Below, piece after piece: positions 36,937-51,783 of a DNA stretch of 64,000 nucleotides. The DNA is taken from assembly GCA_011316305.1 (NCBI GenBank), contig SAUG01000109.1:1-64000 (forward strand). Reading direction: 5' to 3'. A program made the position numbers and the translations under genes. Source of the DNA: Rusavskia elegans. Lineage: Eukaryota > Ascomycota > Lecanoromycetes > Teloschistales > Teloschistaceae. A model generated the notes under the pieces. That model saw only the letters and a list, made by a program, of their open reading frames with translations, searched no databases and had not been told where the DNA came from. The stretch's first letter is position 1, and each line of letters begins with the position of its first letter.

Positions 36937-37804
36937 TAGTCTGGCCGTCGGGTCGGGTTTCGAACCCGAATTAGAAAAACCGACCCGATCCGAATCGGTT
37001 CCGACTTTTCTAGGTACTAAACCGAGTCGGATCGAATTATTTTAAATATCGATCCGATTTAGTTCCGGGTCGAACCTGAGTTTCTAGGTTCGACCTACTA
37101 AAATCGCTAAAACCTTTTTTCTTATATTATAATACTAAGAAATCCTTGCTTTTACTATAAAGTAAGATTAATACTTTAGATATTATTTAAATAGGCGTCG
37201 ATTCCTTTTTACTAAATAGTAAATAATAATTAAAGTTAATATCTATATATCTATATTATTTTCCTATATTACCATATATATCCGACTATAGTTATTTTTT
37301 ATAGATTATTAACTAGTAGTAATTTATATTTAACGTATTACTATTTAGTAGAAGGACGCCTGGTTTATTAAAAGATTAATATAAAATCTAGAGGTATAGC
37401 CGGAGATATAATAATAGCTAGTCTATAATAAATTCGGAAAGATTAAAAACTCTAGAAAAAAAATATATATTTATAGAATTATTTAAGAGAGGATAATACT
37501 ATTTATATCGTACCGGTATATAAACTAATATTTATAGGTTACTATTATATAAGCTATTATTAAATAGAATATATTACTATTTTATATTATCTATAATTAC
37601 TTTCGTATTCGACTATCTAATATAATTACGAGTCGGGTTAAATCGGGTTTCTATTAATTTCTACTTTATAATCCGACCCGACTTTCGGTTCTAATATTAG
37701 GAACCGATCTGAACCGTTTAGTAGGTCGAGTTAAACCGATTCGCTAAAACTCGGGTCGGATTCCCGTAGTACCGACGGGAACCCGTACCGAAGTAGCTAG
37801 ATTA
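36937..37804. mobile_element. hAT-like internal-deletion derivative (868 bp)
   Basis: It is flanked by the exact 8-bp duplication tttaaaag (36929-36936 and 37805-37812). Its left part matches the left end of the long D elements, and 37280-37804 matches their right end as preserved in reverse at 51535-53000. It therefore looks like a D element that lost its middle about 4.4 kb. It shows both tips: TAGTCTGGCCGTCGG on the left, and on the right a RIP form of the inverted tip. Confidence 0.82.
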
Positions 37805-37812
37805 TTTAAAAG

Positions 37813-40800
37813 AGCTATAGTAGTAGAAGATATAAGTTCTTAAACCTGAATCTAGGTAAATAGCTACTAATAGAATTAGTTTTAATCTATTAAAATCGGG
37901 TAAAAGATATATTAAAAGTAGTAAATAGCCGTATCTATAATAGTTTATAGCTAGATAGTCTATATTAGGACTAATATCTAAATATCGTATTATAGAAAAA
38001 AGTTTATACTATAAAAATCTCGTATACGATTATAAATCTATACTTCCGCGATTACTGTAATAGAAAATATAATAAGGAATGTAATTCGGACCGCTTTAAC
38101 GATATTAACGATTTTAAATAAAAAAGATTATATCGATAGTTATTATAGGGTTTTATGATAGTAGATTCGGAATTAAACTAGTTATTATTACGTGGTTTTT
38201 TTAGGGCGGTAGATTCGAAGCTAAGCTAGTTATTAGATTCGAAATTAAGCTAGTTATTATTATAGATTTTTTTTAAAGCGGCAGATTCGAAACTATTATT
38301 TTAAAGAAAAGTTAAATAAAATTAGTAATAAATTAGAAATTGTATCGGCGGAATTTCTAGAAAATACGGATTAAAATTTAGAAAACCCGAAATAAACTAA
38401 CTAAATCGATAAACTATCGATTTTTTTACTATAGTTTTAGTTATATTACGTATTCCCCGTACTATAATAGAATCTTTTTAAAAACAATATTTAATATCTA
38501 CCTAGAATTATCTCGTTTTAAAAGTATTTTTAAATCTATAACGTCTATTACTTTTAATAAAGCGGCGTATAAGTAACTATAGCTAAAAGCTTTTTTTTAT
38601 AGATCCAGATTAACCGTATTTAATATCTAGCTCTATAATTTATTAATTATTATAGCAAATATAAGCCGAAACCGGAACTATTTCGATAAAATAGTTATAC
38701 GGAATAGCTTTCTATTAAATATTATAAAGATAATCTGATTTAATATTTATTTTTTATTATCGAATTCGCTTCTAATAATTTTGGCTTTAAAAATAAAACG
38801 ACAATAAATAGATAATAATTATCCGGGTACTATTTACTATACCTTTTTATATATTTATATTCCGTATTAAAATAATAGAATAACCGATTCGAAAATCTAG
38901 ACGCGAAAATAAAAAATTTCGAAATATAATAGTAGCGAGGTATTTAGGCGTATACGTTTTAACTCTAGATTATTTCATAGTTATTTAATAGATATTAACA
39001 ACGTAATATATATATAAATCGATTATCATTTTTTAAAATAACTCGAAATTAATTTTATTAATTACCGTATTATAAAAAGCCAATATATATCGTCTATGGT
39101 AAAATAACGGATTTTATTTAGACCTAGCTAGAATATCGAGAAAGTAGATACTATTTCGAAATATCTTTTTATTCCGAAACTATAAAATAAATTTAGAAAG
39201 TTAAAGATTACTATATATAGCTAGATCGTATAATATTTAACTAGGTTAGTAATCGAATTTCTAGTTATTTAAACTATTATAGATATATATATTCTAGATT
39301 AAATATAGTATTTTAAAATATAGCTAAAAATAGTATTACTAGAGGTTCGTTTTAATAGTACCGATCTATTTTCGACTTTAAATAATAGGTAGAATCTATA
39401 CAAAATTACTATTTAGAAATATCCGTTTTCTATTAAAAGGCTAATTATCGTTATTATAAAAATTCTAGAATATTCGATCTATAGCTATAAAATAGTATTT
39501 ATATTATATCGGAATTTTATTTAAAATAATTATTATCTCTTTCCGAATTAGTTAATCTAGAATTATATTACTCGAAATCGGATATACTATAGTTTCTAGA
39601 ATATTAAACGGAATTTTAAATTAAAAATATAATATTTATCCGCTAGAAAAAAGGAATATTATAATATCCGATAAAGTTATATAGATAACGATTTCTCTAT
39701 ATACCCGGAAGTAATAGTAAATATATTTATTTAGAAACGTCTTTCTAGTATCGGCTAGGCTATATAGAAAAAAAGTCGCTTTTCGGTTCTATTATTATTT
39801 ATATCTTTCGAAATAATACGATTAAAAGCCGCGCGTTAACCTTTATTTAAGGAATTAATATTCTCTTCTAATATCTACGCCTATACGACCGGATTATAAT
39901 CAAATTTAGATATAATCAACCGATTTCCTTACGATTAATTCTAGATATATATATATTTCGGCAGGTTATAATTTTATAATTTATATCTTATATTATCTAG
40001 TATATTTATAATTAAATATAGACTATAGTTATCTTTCGGGTATTCTATATCTAGTAGATATATTGAATTTTTATTCTAGAATTAATATATAAAATTACTA
40101 TAGATATTTTCTCGAAACTTTTTCTAAAATATTTTAGATCGAACTAGAAGATTATAGGTATAGATAGTAACTAGTAGATTTCGAAACTAAAATTCGGAAG
40201 AAAATACTATAGCCTTTTTAAAATAAAAATACTATTTTTTATCGTTTTTAATAAAATCGCGAGTAAAATATATATTCCGAAAGATTTTATATATCTAGCT
40301 TTAATATATCTATAGATTTTCGAAATTGGTTATTCTAGAAATATAGAAAAATAGTATCTATAAAAAATAGTATTTACCTATAAAAGAATTATAATAAAAG
40401 ATTCGACTGATTAAAAAAAGAGATTACTTTAACTATTATTATCGTATTTCCGAATCGAATATATATTTTTATAAAAAGTCTTTATATAGAGTATTTTAGC
40501 TATCTATATTAATTACATTTTATTCGATCTATATTATTAAAGTTAATTTATTTATAATAGCAGTATTCTATAATTCGGTTTTATTAATATTTTTCTAAAA
40601 GTGAACTATATATATATTAGATAGATAAAGGTATAGATATTATATAGACGGCTTTTTTTAATATTTCCGAAATTTTAATAGTTTATAGATTACTATAGAG
40701 AGGCCGATAATATAACTACTAATATAGTCTATAATTTTATCTTTTTTCATTTTAGTTTCGAGCCGAATTATTCCAAGATTATAATTTTTATAGATATATT

Positions 40801-43200
40801 TATAGATATACTAAATCGCTTTAATACTAGTATATATTTCGATATTAATATAATAGTCGTATTTCGTAGATAGATATAGATTATATAGTATTATCTATCG
40901 ATTATGGAATTAGAAATTAGGTAAATTCTAGCCGTCGTAGATCTAGATACGTTTATTATTAGGCTTTCGGTAAATCGGATATCTATTCGAACTAATAATA
41001 GTATAGAATTAAAACCGTTTTAGAGATTTTTTATTATATCGGATAGGCCTACAATTTTTTAATAATTATATATAGAATATATTAGGCTTCGCTGTATCGT
41101 AAAAACTATATATTATATTATTTTTAATTATTTCCGTTAATCGGCTAGATAGATTAAAACCGGAAAAAAGTAATTCCGTTGCGATAGTAGTATTAGTATT
41201 ATTAAAATTACGGAAGCCGCTATTATTTTTTAAAAATAGAAAAAGATATATATATAAAAGGCCCTATTTTTAATATTTAATTATCTAAACCGAATCTTTA
41301 TATTTTCGGAATAAACTTTTTTTATATTCATTTAATAACGACTACTACTATAAATATAACGTTTATATTATTAAATTTATCCGATTCTAGGACTTATACT
41401 ATAGCTATTTAATAGTAAAAACCTCGAGCTATTTTAGGTTCATTATTATAGTTATAAATATAGACGGTTTACTATAATATATAATTAATACTATTAAATC
41501 TATTATATATTTTTATATAAAACGATTACTTTTTATATATAATAAAGGTAGTATTATCTAATAACCGTTACTTTATAGATTTATATTATCAAATATTAAT
41601 ATAGCTTTAACGTTTTAATATAAATCTATTCGAATTATATTTTAATTTCGTCGCTATTTAATTAAACTCTATCTATTTATATACTATAAAAGTATCGACT
41701 ATAATTTACTAAAAGAGACGTCTATTATAATAAAATATATTAAATTCCGTATTTCTTTTATAAAATTAATATAAATAGAAATCTTATTAATTTACTTTAG
41801 TTCAAATATTTTCGAGTTTTAAATTCTAATAAAATCCCGGGAATATTTTCGGAAATAGTAATATATAATGGAATAATATATAGTAAATATAATTCGGGTT
41901 AATATAATATACGCTCGATTAATTTAAATCTATTCCATCGCGTTTATAGATAATAATATTTCGGAAATAGAAGATTATATATTTAGACGGAATTCGTAAT
42001 AGAATATTATTAATAGTAGACAAATTTTCGCGTCGCTTATTAATACCTTATTTTATTATTAATTTTATATAGATACTAAATCGAATATAAAGCGAATTTT
42101 AATTTACTATCTATTTATATTTCCGAATTATTTTTTATATAGTTTTAAATATATCGATAAATAGACTATTTTTGTAAAATATATATATTAACTTTGATAA
42201 TAGTTTATAATCTAGGTTTCTATTTTCTTTCTATCGAAATCTCGTTATTTAACTAGAATCGTAGATATAGGTCTAGATATATTATAGCCGTATACCGCCT
42301 TTAATATCTAAAAAACTTTAAATATAATATATTTCCCTTTAAATCTAAAATAGAACTAGTCTATTTCGGGATAATCGTAAGTTTTCGGTAGCTTAATAGG
42401 ATATAAAAGTAAGAGACGCGTTAAACTAGCGGATATTCTTTAGATAATAGGCGTTACGGTTATTTTTTCGAGTTAAAAAATCTTTTAAAAGTTACGGGGA
42501 TAGCTATAGCGATAGAAGCTATAACCTTTTTTATTTATAATAGATCTTATATTCGGTAGCGACTTTAAAAGATTTTATAATTCTTTTATTAATCTAATAT
42601 TTAGCGCTGTAACTATTATATACTTTCCGATACTAGCTAGTAAAATCGTTTCTATATAGTTTAGTACTATAAAATACTCTTTCCGAGTACCGCGACTTAT
42701 ATATAGTAAGGTAAGATCTTTTTCGGCGGTGTTAACGGCACTAATTACTAAGTTAGCTATTAATAGCTTCGTATTATTTTACCGAATCTATTTTTTCATT
42801 TGGTATCTCGCTATTCTTTTTCTTTTTAAAGTAGACGTTATAAAAAGTATAGCGGAGATCTATTACTATTTTTAATATCTTTACCTTTAAAATTACTATC
42901 TTTCCGATTCGGCTGTTATAATTATTATTACTTTTATTATATTTCTTACTATATTTAACGCTGTATTAAAAATCGATTAACGCCGAATTTAATATCGATT
43001 TTATTAGTAGTAGAAAGATCGAAAAAGAAATCGGAAAAAGAATAGCGATCGTTATTATTATTAGTATCGAAATTAGAATCGATATCGTTCTAGCTATCAT
43101 TACTACTATTATTATTAATATTTATATTTAGACTCTTCGGTATATTATAGATAGGATATAATATATTATCTAGCCGAAACGAAACGTAGATTTAAAGCCG
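37813..43200 (-). mobile_element. Helitron rolling-circle transposon, RIP-mutated
   Basis: The minus strand, read through RIP-type stops, shows hallmarks of the Helitron Rep-helicase. At about 40750-41000 there is the Rep segment with LYLSTKYDYYINIEIYTS, then KAI.YIYKYIYK, which holds the paired catalytic tyrosines. Further along, at 39721-39780, is a degenerate helicase Walker A region (LADTRKTFLNKY, in the place of GGTGKT). N-terminal acidic and Ser-rich sequence lies near 42950-43130. Rep is followed by helicase, as in the family. The 5' TC and 3' CTRR ends were not located, so the limits are approximate. All reading frames are destroyed. Confidence 0.8.
38160..38290. repeat. Short tandem repeats of gtagattcg..aagctagttatta
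   Basis: Three to four imperfect copies of a motif of the form agattcgRaRYtaaRctagttatta occur within the Helitron's distal part. This is a local duplication of unknown meaning. Confidence 0.6.
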
Positions 43201-44273
43201 TACTAGTGTAGTATATCAAAGAATATAGATAATTTCGGGACTTTCTTCGTCTTTTATATAAAGAGAGCGGTATATAGAATATAGCAAAGATTATTAAAAT
43301 AGAAGTTAAATTTGAAGCCAATAAATAAATTATAGAGTAAATTCTAGCTACTATAGATTTAAAGTCGATAAATATTATAGTCTTTTATTTACTAGTATAT
43401 TTTTACTATTATAGTTCTTACGACGCTACGGCCGGCTATTTAGGTCTATTTCTACTAATATAGATCGTTTCGGGATAGATACGCGTTATTTCAAAGAAGA
43501 TATATCTATCTAGAAGTAAATTAGAATTAGCAGTTTAATAGAAAAGAGAATAGAATATAATAGATTTTATTTCGAAAAATATAATATATTTAGTAGATTG
43601 AAAGAAATTAATTCGGAAAATATAATTTCTAGAATACTATATTAAAGTAGATATCTATATAATAGAAATAGACTCGTCGCGAAGGTATTATAGTAGTACT
43701 AGAATCGAGCGAAAAAAATATTAGAATTAAAATAGGAAAAACTAGTATTATTATAATAAAAATAGATTCGGATAGTCGATTCGGATAAATTAAAATTTGA
43801 AACGAGAAATAAAATTTTATTTAAATAGATAATTTATATAATATTATATAAGTTTTCAATACGGTTTAATAGTCCGATATATAAAGATTTCTATTTAATT
43901 ATAACGATTATATCTCTAGATCGATTCGTATTTTAAAAACGATATATAAATATATAAAGTATATATTAATTTTAGATAAATTATTTTAAAATTAAAACGT
44001 TAAACGCTGACGATACGGCAACTATAACGGTCGTATAAAATCGAATCGAAAGTTTTAATATTCGATTATATTACTGCAATTCTAATAAAGCGGATAGTTA
44101 TTAGTAATTCGAATTCAAATATATTATTTAATTTATAATAGTATAGATTACTAGTTTAATAGTTATTTTAAAAGCTAGACTTAAAGTTTAAAATATCTGA
44201 TAAATAAATATAGATAAAATTATACCGGGTTAATAATAAAATTTCTTTATTAAAAAATTCTATCTATTTTTAT

Positions 44274-44708
44274 TAGACTGGCCGGTTCGAATCGAGTTTT
44301 CGTCGAACTATCGAATATTCGATTCGATTTTAGTAATCCGATCCGAATCCGATCCGGGTTTTAGCGAGTTAAATCCGGATCGAATTATTTAGTAACCCGA
44401 TTCGAATACGACCTAATTATATTATATATTAAAAATTTTATTATTTTAATAGTTAAATAAAAGTAATAAATTCAGGTAATATATTTAGTTTTACTACGGA
44501 CTTTCGAACTAGCGTAGTTAATTAATTAGAATTTTTTTCTTCGTAAATTCGTATAAAAGTTATACTAGCTTTATCCTTTTATACTAGAATTTAACGCTAA
44601 AATCTAATTTTAACGGGTCGGGCGGATTACGATTTAGAACCCGAAATCGGGTCGGATCGGATCGGATTAGTTAATCCGAATTTGAAATCCGATCCGACGG
44701 CCAGTCTA
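44274..44708. mobile_element. Short non-autonomous hAT-like element (435 bp)
   Basis: It starts TAGACTGGCCGG and ends CGGCCAGTCTA. The flanking octamers are atttttat (44266-44273) and acttttat (44709-44716), identical apart from one C/T. Ends carry repeated gatccgg-type subterminal motifs. Non-coding. Confidence 0.85.
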
Positions 44709-45986
44709 ACTTTTATAGAGTAAAAGAAATTTTAAAAAATTTAAAAATCGAAACCGAAAAAGTCGATAATAAAATAGTCGAAATAGTATCGATAAAACGA
44801 ATATTTCTAATAATAGTAATAATAATTCTAGAAAATATAAGCGAAATAATAAATCTAGTATATATTTAATATATTGTTGTAAAAATTACTAATTAATAAT
44901 TATTTTAAAAACTAAAATTAAAATTTAAAATATTAGAAATATAATTACTGTTATAAAAATAGTAATAGATTAATTAAAAAATCTACTATTTAATATAATA
45001 ATAGATAATTACAATAATATTAACCAGTTAAAAAACTAAAAAGACTAATTATAGTTTCGAAAATAATTTAAAATAAATAAATTAAAATATAAATTAATTT
45101 TTTAATAAATATATTTATAGGATTATTAATAAAAGAATACGGTAAAATTATAATATTTCTAGATTTTGATTTCTAGATTAATATTATTTTATATTTTTTT
45201 ATTATTTATTATAATCTAAAATCTATTTAAAAACCGAAAATTTTTATCTTTAATAGATTAAAAATTAACGCGTTATCTATTGAAAAATATATAATTTAAA
45301 TTAAATAATTATAGATAGTAGAAATTATCGAAAAATATATATATCGTAATTCTATATTCTTGGTACGACCGATAAATACGGGGTTTTCCTGGATATATTA
45401 GCTCTATAGTAAATATAAATTATTCTAGATTTAAAATTAAAATAATAGCGATTCTCTATCTATAATAAAATAATATAAAATGACGAAACGGATATAAAAA
45501 AGTTAATTTAATTTAATATCGATATACCGATAATTTCTATTTATATATTATAGATCAGAGAGTATACAATAGTATATATAATATCGATTATCGCTATATA
45601 TACGAAACTTAATAATAATATCGCTATATAGATAAAAGATAATAGTAGTAAAAATTGAAATAATAAAAAAGTTTAGTAGATCGAATCGACCCAGAGTCTA
45701 TATATAAAAAGATCGAAGTTTATAATATATATTTAGATGAATTTTTACCGCCGTTTAAAAATACTAATTATATAATTAAATTAGATACGATAAATTCACT
45801 ATATAATCCAATCTATAATCTATTTAAACGCGAGCTCAATAAACTATAAAATTATTTAAATAACGTTTTAAAAAAAAGCTAGATCCGTTATTTAATATTG
45901 TCTATAAAAGCTCTGGTTTTTTTTATATTTTAAAAAAATAGTAATTTTCGTATATATATCAACTATAGAAGCTTGAATAAAGTAAT

Positions 45987-48900
45987 TATTACGTCTACGA
46001 CTCCATAGAAATATACTAGAAAATTGGCTAGATAAATGAGTCTAATTATCTATAGCCGCCTATAGCCGCTATAACCGACTTTTATAATAGAATCTTTTAG
46101 TAAACAGCCGTCTATCGGTACTATCGGCTATTTTTACTATATATATCGCTTTTTATTCCTATTAGATAGCTTTTTTTATTAATTATTAATATAATTATTA
46201 AATACGTTTCTACTATTCTCTTTTTAATTATCTATATAATAAAGATATCTTATAATATTATAACTATACCTTCGCGGCTACGCGAGATTAGTTACGATAA
46301 TCTATACTAGAATTCTTTTATTATTTAATAGTTCGGGCTACGCCTATAACTATAGCTAGGTTCGAATATAACGACCTTTAATATATAGAGACGTTATACT
46401 TTAATAATTCCGAAAAATAGATAAAAATCGGATTTTTATCTAGCTAATATTATAAAGATAATCTATAGAAACTTTAATTAATTTAGAAACTATTTAAAAT
46501 ATTATATCGGAAGACTATATAAAAAGATTAAATATTTCTTTAATTAGAAAAATAGAATTTTATTTTATAGGAACTATTAATAAAATAGAGTTTATTAAAA
46601 TTAAATATTAAACTAAACTCTAATAGATACGAAATAATAAATATTAAAAAAATATTATTTTCGATATTATAAAAATATAAAGGGATATCTATTTAGATAT
46701 ATTATAATTTATATTATAAAAGCTAGAAATCGTTTAAAAAATAATATAAATAAAAATAGCAAATTATTTATATAGTATATCTAAAAAGCTAGCCGAGATA
46801 AAAAAGATATATAATATTTTTATTCGGAAAAATTAGATTAAAAAAGAAATAGCTATTATAGATAAAATTTTAAAACTTTTTAAAAATTTCTAGAATATAT
46901 TAAAGGAACCGAAAGGAAAACTACCTTTACTAATTTATATCTAAAAAGATTACGAAATTATTATTATAAATTCTAAAAAACTAAAAACTAAATCGATTTA
47001 TAGATTAAAAAATAAATAATCGAAAATAGTATAATAGTATATTAACTATAATCTTAAATAAAAATATATATACTATTTTAAAAAAAAAAATAGAATAATT
47101 AATAATATCTATTTCGGAAAAAAATAGAAACTTTTAATTTTATATTAATTTTAGGCGATTTAATATAGTAATATGAAAAGATAAATATTTTTTACTTTTT
47201 TTAATAGATTTTAAAAGCAGAATTAAAAGAGCTAAATATTTTATATAATTTGATCTAAGAGATATATTTAACCTATTATAAATTAAAAAGAAAAATAAAT
47301 AAAAATTAATATTTAAAATAAAATATAGACTATTTAAATATTTATTAATACTTTTTAAATTAATAAATATTCCTATAAATCTATAAAAAGCGGTTAATAA
47401 TATATTATATAACTATTTAGATATTTTTATTATAGTTTATAAAAGTAATATACTAATATTCTTAGATGTAAAAAAAAATTATAATTAATATATTTATAAA
47501 ATAATATAAAGATTCCGAAAATATAATTATAAAATTAAAAAAAAATTATAATTTTTTAAAAAAGAGATTATATTTCTAGAATATATAATTAGACCAGAAA
47601 ATATTATTATAGAAGCTAAAAAACTTTAGGTAATAATAAAATAACTAGTTTTTAAAAATAAAAAAAATATTTAAAACTTTCTAGATTTTACTAGATTCTA
47701 TTAAAATATAATTAAAAGATATCTAAAAAAGATCGTTTTTTTAATAGACTTTCTATAAAATAATAAAAAACTCTAGTAGATATAAATAGAAAACGAAATA
47801 TTTAATAAATTTAAATAAAGTTTTATAAATAAAGAAACGTTAGATATATTTAATCTAGAAAAACAAATTATACTATATATAGATATATTAGATAGAGCTC
47901 TAGATTTATATATAATATAAAAAGGAAAACTAATAGAATACTATTTAAAGAAACTAATACTAGCCGAAATTAATTAGATAATAATAGATAAAGAAATATT
48001 AGCTATTATTATAATTTTTTTTATTAGAATATATATATAACTAGAATATCGAGAAAAGTAATAATCTATACTAACTATACGAATCTTCTATCGTTTTTAT
48101 TTAATAAAGAAATTAACTAGAAATAAATAAAAAAGTTAAAAGAAATTATCTATTATAACTATAAATTATAATATATTAAAGGTATAGATAATATAGTTAT
48201 AGATACTTTAAACCGAAGAATAGATTATAAAACTATAAAATAAATAAATAGACTATTATTAAAAAAGAATAGAAAAATATTAAAAAGAGCGGAAGTATTA
48301 GAAAAAATAACTAATATTATCTAATATACGTATATATTTAAAATAGCTAGATATTAGAAAGAAATAAAAATTCTAAAGAAAATTTAAAAGAAAATAAATA
48401 TACTAATATTAAAAAAGTATATTAAAAAATATATAAAAAACTATCCCGAGTATTTAATAATAGAAAAAAGTAAATAAAAATCTATTATTAAACTTTTCTC
48501 TATATAAATACCAAAGCAGTTTTATTAATAGATTATAATAGATTTCGTTATAAAATTTCCGGAATCCGTTATATTTTATATATAAATATTATATATTATA
48601 CTAGTAATAATTATAGTTAAATATACGAAATATCTAAAGTTTATATTCTATAAAATAATAATAATAGCGGAATAGCTAGTATTTTTACTATTAAAGACGG
48701 TTTTCTATAAAAACGATATTATAGAAAATATTATATTAGACCGGGATAAACTTTTTATTTCTAATTTTATAAAAAGATTAACGGAGATAGTAGAAATTAA
48801 ATAAGTAATATTAATATTATTATATTCGGAAACTGATAGATAAATAGAAAAAATAAACTAGATATTAGAATTATATCTATAAATATACTATTTAGAATAA

Positions 48901-49959
48901 TGAGAAAATTAGATCTAGCTTTTACTAAATATCTAGATAGTAATTAATTCTTTATATAATAAAGATATTAAAATTATCCTAGATAAGCTTCTTTATAGTA
49001 GAAAGCTAAGATAAAAAGTAGTAATCGAAAAAAATAATCTAGTAATATAGATATTTATTAATAGAATAAAGGAAAATTAGAGTAAAGCTAAAATAAAGAT
49101 CTAAAAAGCTAAAAAAAAAATAAAATAGAAAATAGATAAATTAAAAAGATACTATATTATTAAAAAAAAAAAATAGAATATTTCTTTTAATAGAAAACCT
49201 TATAGATAGAAAATTAGATAAACTATATATAGAAGCCTTTAAAGTCTAAAATATTAAGAAAATAATAGTATATTTTAAATTTCCGGTAATAGGAATTTTT
49301 TCGAAATTCTATATAAAATTCTTTAAAAAAGTACTAGATAGAATACTATTAGTAGAAAATTAGTACTACTAGAAAAGAGAGAAATATAAAATTAAAAAAA
49401 TTATAGAAGAAAAAAAAGAAATAGATAAATTTTTAGTTAAATAAAAAGGATTCTCTAATAAAAAAAAATATTTAGGAACCGAAAAAATATTTAAAAAAAA
49501 GTTTAGAAAATTCTAAAGAAGTTTAGAAAAGTGCTATAAAAGAGGCCGTATTAAATCTATAATTCTATAGAAATATACTAGAGAATTAGCTAAATAAATA
49601 GGTCTAATTATTTATAGCCGCCTATAGCTGCTATAGTCGACTTTTATAATAAAGGCTTTTAGTAAAGGGTCGCCTATTAATACTATCGGCTATTTCTATT
49701 ATATATATTACTTCTTATTTTTATTAGATAGCTTCTTTTCTTAGTCGTTAATATAATTATTAAATATATTCCTACTGTTTTCTTTTTAATTATCTATATA
49801 ATAAAGACGTTTTATAATATTATAACTATATCCTCGCGGCTATACGAGATTAGTCGCGATATCTATACTAGGATTCCTTTACTATTTAGTAGTTCGGACT
49901 ACGCCTACGGCTGTAGCTAGGCTCGAACGTAACGCCCTTTGACGTACAGAGACGTTACA
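45987..49959 (+). mobile_element. Family A chromovirus, pol half only (A2)
   Basis: LTRs 45987-46398 and 49549-49959 flank it, with the exact 5-bp duplication GTAAT (45982-45986 and 49960-49964). The 3.15-kb interior begins shortly before the reverse transcriptase (about 46920-47600, with a degenerate YIDD region near 47430). RNase H follows (about 47880-48040: TDASD-type start, then a KE..AI block), then integrase (about 48380-48960, DFV..FPES) and a chromodomain (about 49425-49510, FLVK.KGFSN). There is no room for Gag, and no CCHC knuckle was found. It is inserted in the reverse transcriptase of element F. It is RIP-mutated throughout. Confidence 0.85.
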
Positions 49960-51783
49960 GTAATAATTAACAACTATTATCTTTTTTTTATTTCTAAAAT
50001 TCTAGATTAATTATCTAAAATAAAGTACTTTTCTAAATATAATATTAAAGATATCTACTATTAAATCAAAACTGAATAAAATAATAAATAGAAAATCGAA
50101 TTTTATACGAAGTATAGATATTTTAAATTTTTTATTATAGTTTTCAGTTTAACTAATATATTTCTAACATTGTAAATCGATATTAATAGAGATTTAAAAG
50201 AACTAGTTAATATTTACTATATAGTCTATCTAGAAAATATTCTAATATTATCTAATTTAGAACAAAAATATTGAAAATATATTAAATCGATTATTTAAAA
50301 ACTTTATAATATATAGCTTTATTTTAATTTTAAAAAATATATTTTTAATATTAAAAATATAGTTTTTTTAGACTTTATCGTATTTATATAAAATATATCG
50401 ATAAATATATAATAAATAATAATTATTAAATAATAGCCGATTTCAAAGTTTTACTAGAAAGTATAGATCTTTATAGAATTTATAAACTTTTACCGATATT
50501 TTATTTTCTAGTATTTTCGATTATAATCTTTTTAATAAATCTATTCGTTAAAAATATTACTAAAAAAAGTTAGAATCGTTTTACTAAACTATTAAAATTT
50601 AAAAAACTTTCGAAAAATTAGAATACGCGTTTAATACCGCCGGGATATTATAGTATTTTAATCTAAAAAAATAAATCTATATCGAAATTTATATTTCTAA
50701 AATTAAATTAGCTAAAATTATATTTATATCTAATAAAAATAGTCGCTAGCGTCTAGTTATCTTCTAGTCGAAAAAATTAATTTATATCGAATATAATTCC
50801 AAAACGTATAATACCGAATTATTTATTATTATTAAAGTTTTCGAATAATAAAAATATTATTTTAAAGGCGTAAAGTATATAGTAAATATCTAAATAGATA
50901 ATAATAATATTTAAAATTTAATAAAAATTAAAAAATTTAATTTTTACTAATATAGTTGGATTATTAAATTAGCTACTATAGATTTGAATATTTTCTAGTA
51001 TCTAAAAAAAATAAATCTAGCTTATCTTTTATTTAAAAGGTCGAATTATAAAAATATTAGTTTTTAGATTTAGATAATACTATCTATATTTTAGTAGAAA
51101 CTAATTATAACTAGCTATATATCAAGTAGCGAACCGTTTCTATATACAAGATTTAAATTAACTACGTTTTACGCGGGCGTATAACTAAAGAGTTTAGAAA
51201 ATCTTTTATAGAATCTGAAAACTCTAAAAGTAATAAAATAAATCTTCTATTACTAAATAGAATACGCGATATATTTTATATATCGAAATAACTTTTAGAT
51301 ATAATAGATTAATAATACGGTAGTAATAGATTAGCGAAAACTATTTTCGATAAAAAATATAATAATAAAGGAAATTCTAATACTAGAAATATATATTTTA
51401 AATTAGATATTTTATATTAAATATTATAAAAGACTATTATAATTAAAATCGTTTATAATAAAGTAATTTCTAGTATATACGATATATTTATCTAGTTTTA
51501 AAATCGAAATACCGATATTTAAAAGCGTTTATAGTAGACTGGCCGGTTCGAATCAGATTTCCGTCGAACTATCGAATATTCGACACGATTTTAATAATCC
51601 GATCCGAGTTCGATCTATTAAATAGTCGAGTCGGATTATAGATTTTAATTTAAAAATTCAATTTAAAAATTCGATCCGGGACGATTTATAATTATATTTA
51701 AAAGATAAATATAAAAACAAATATAGATAATATAAAATAATATTAAATTCTATTAAATACAAGTTTATATAATTATAATCTAT

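Larger units (their letters stand above)
43201..51526 (+). mobile_element. Ty3/Gypsy element F, RIP-mutated and interrupted
   Basis: Plus-strand remnants form a Gypsy pol. The reverse transcriptase starts near 45900 (INYRSLNKV) and stops at 45986. It resumes at 49965 with the next residues of the same domain (LDQLSKIKYFSKYNIKDIYY), then a degenerate YLDD-type motif near 50220-50250. RNase H follows at about 50630-51000. Family A copy A2 (45987-49959) sits exactly in that gap, and a short hAT-like element (44274-44708) interrupts the upstream part. Integrase is missing; the sequence ends at the hAT-like element D4. LTRs were not identified and the left limit is a guess. Confidence 0.7.
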
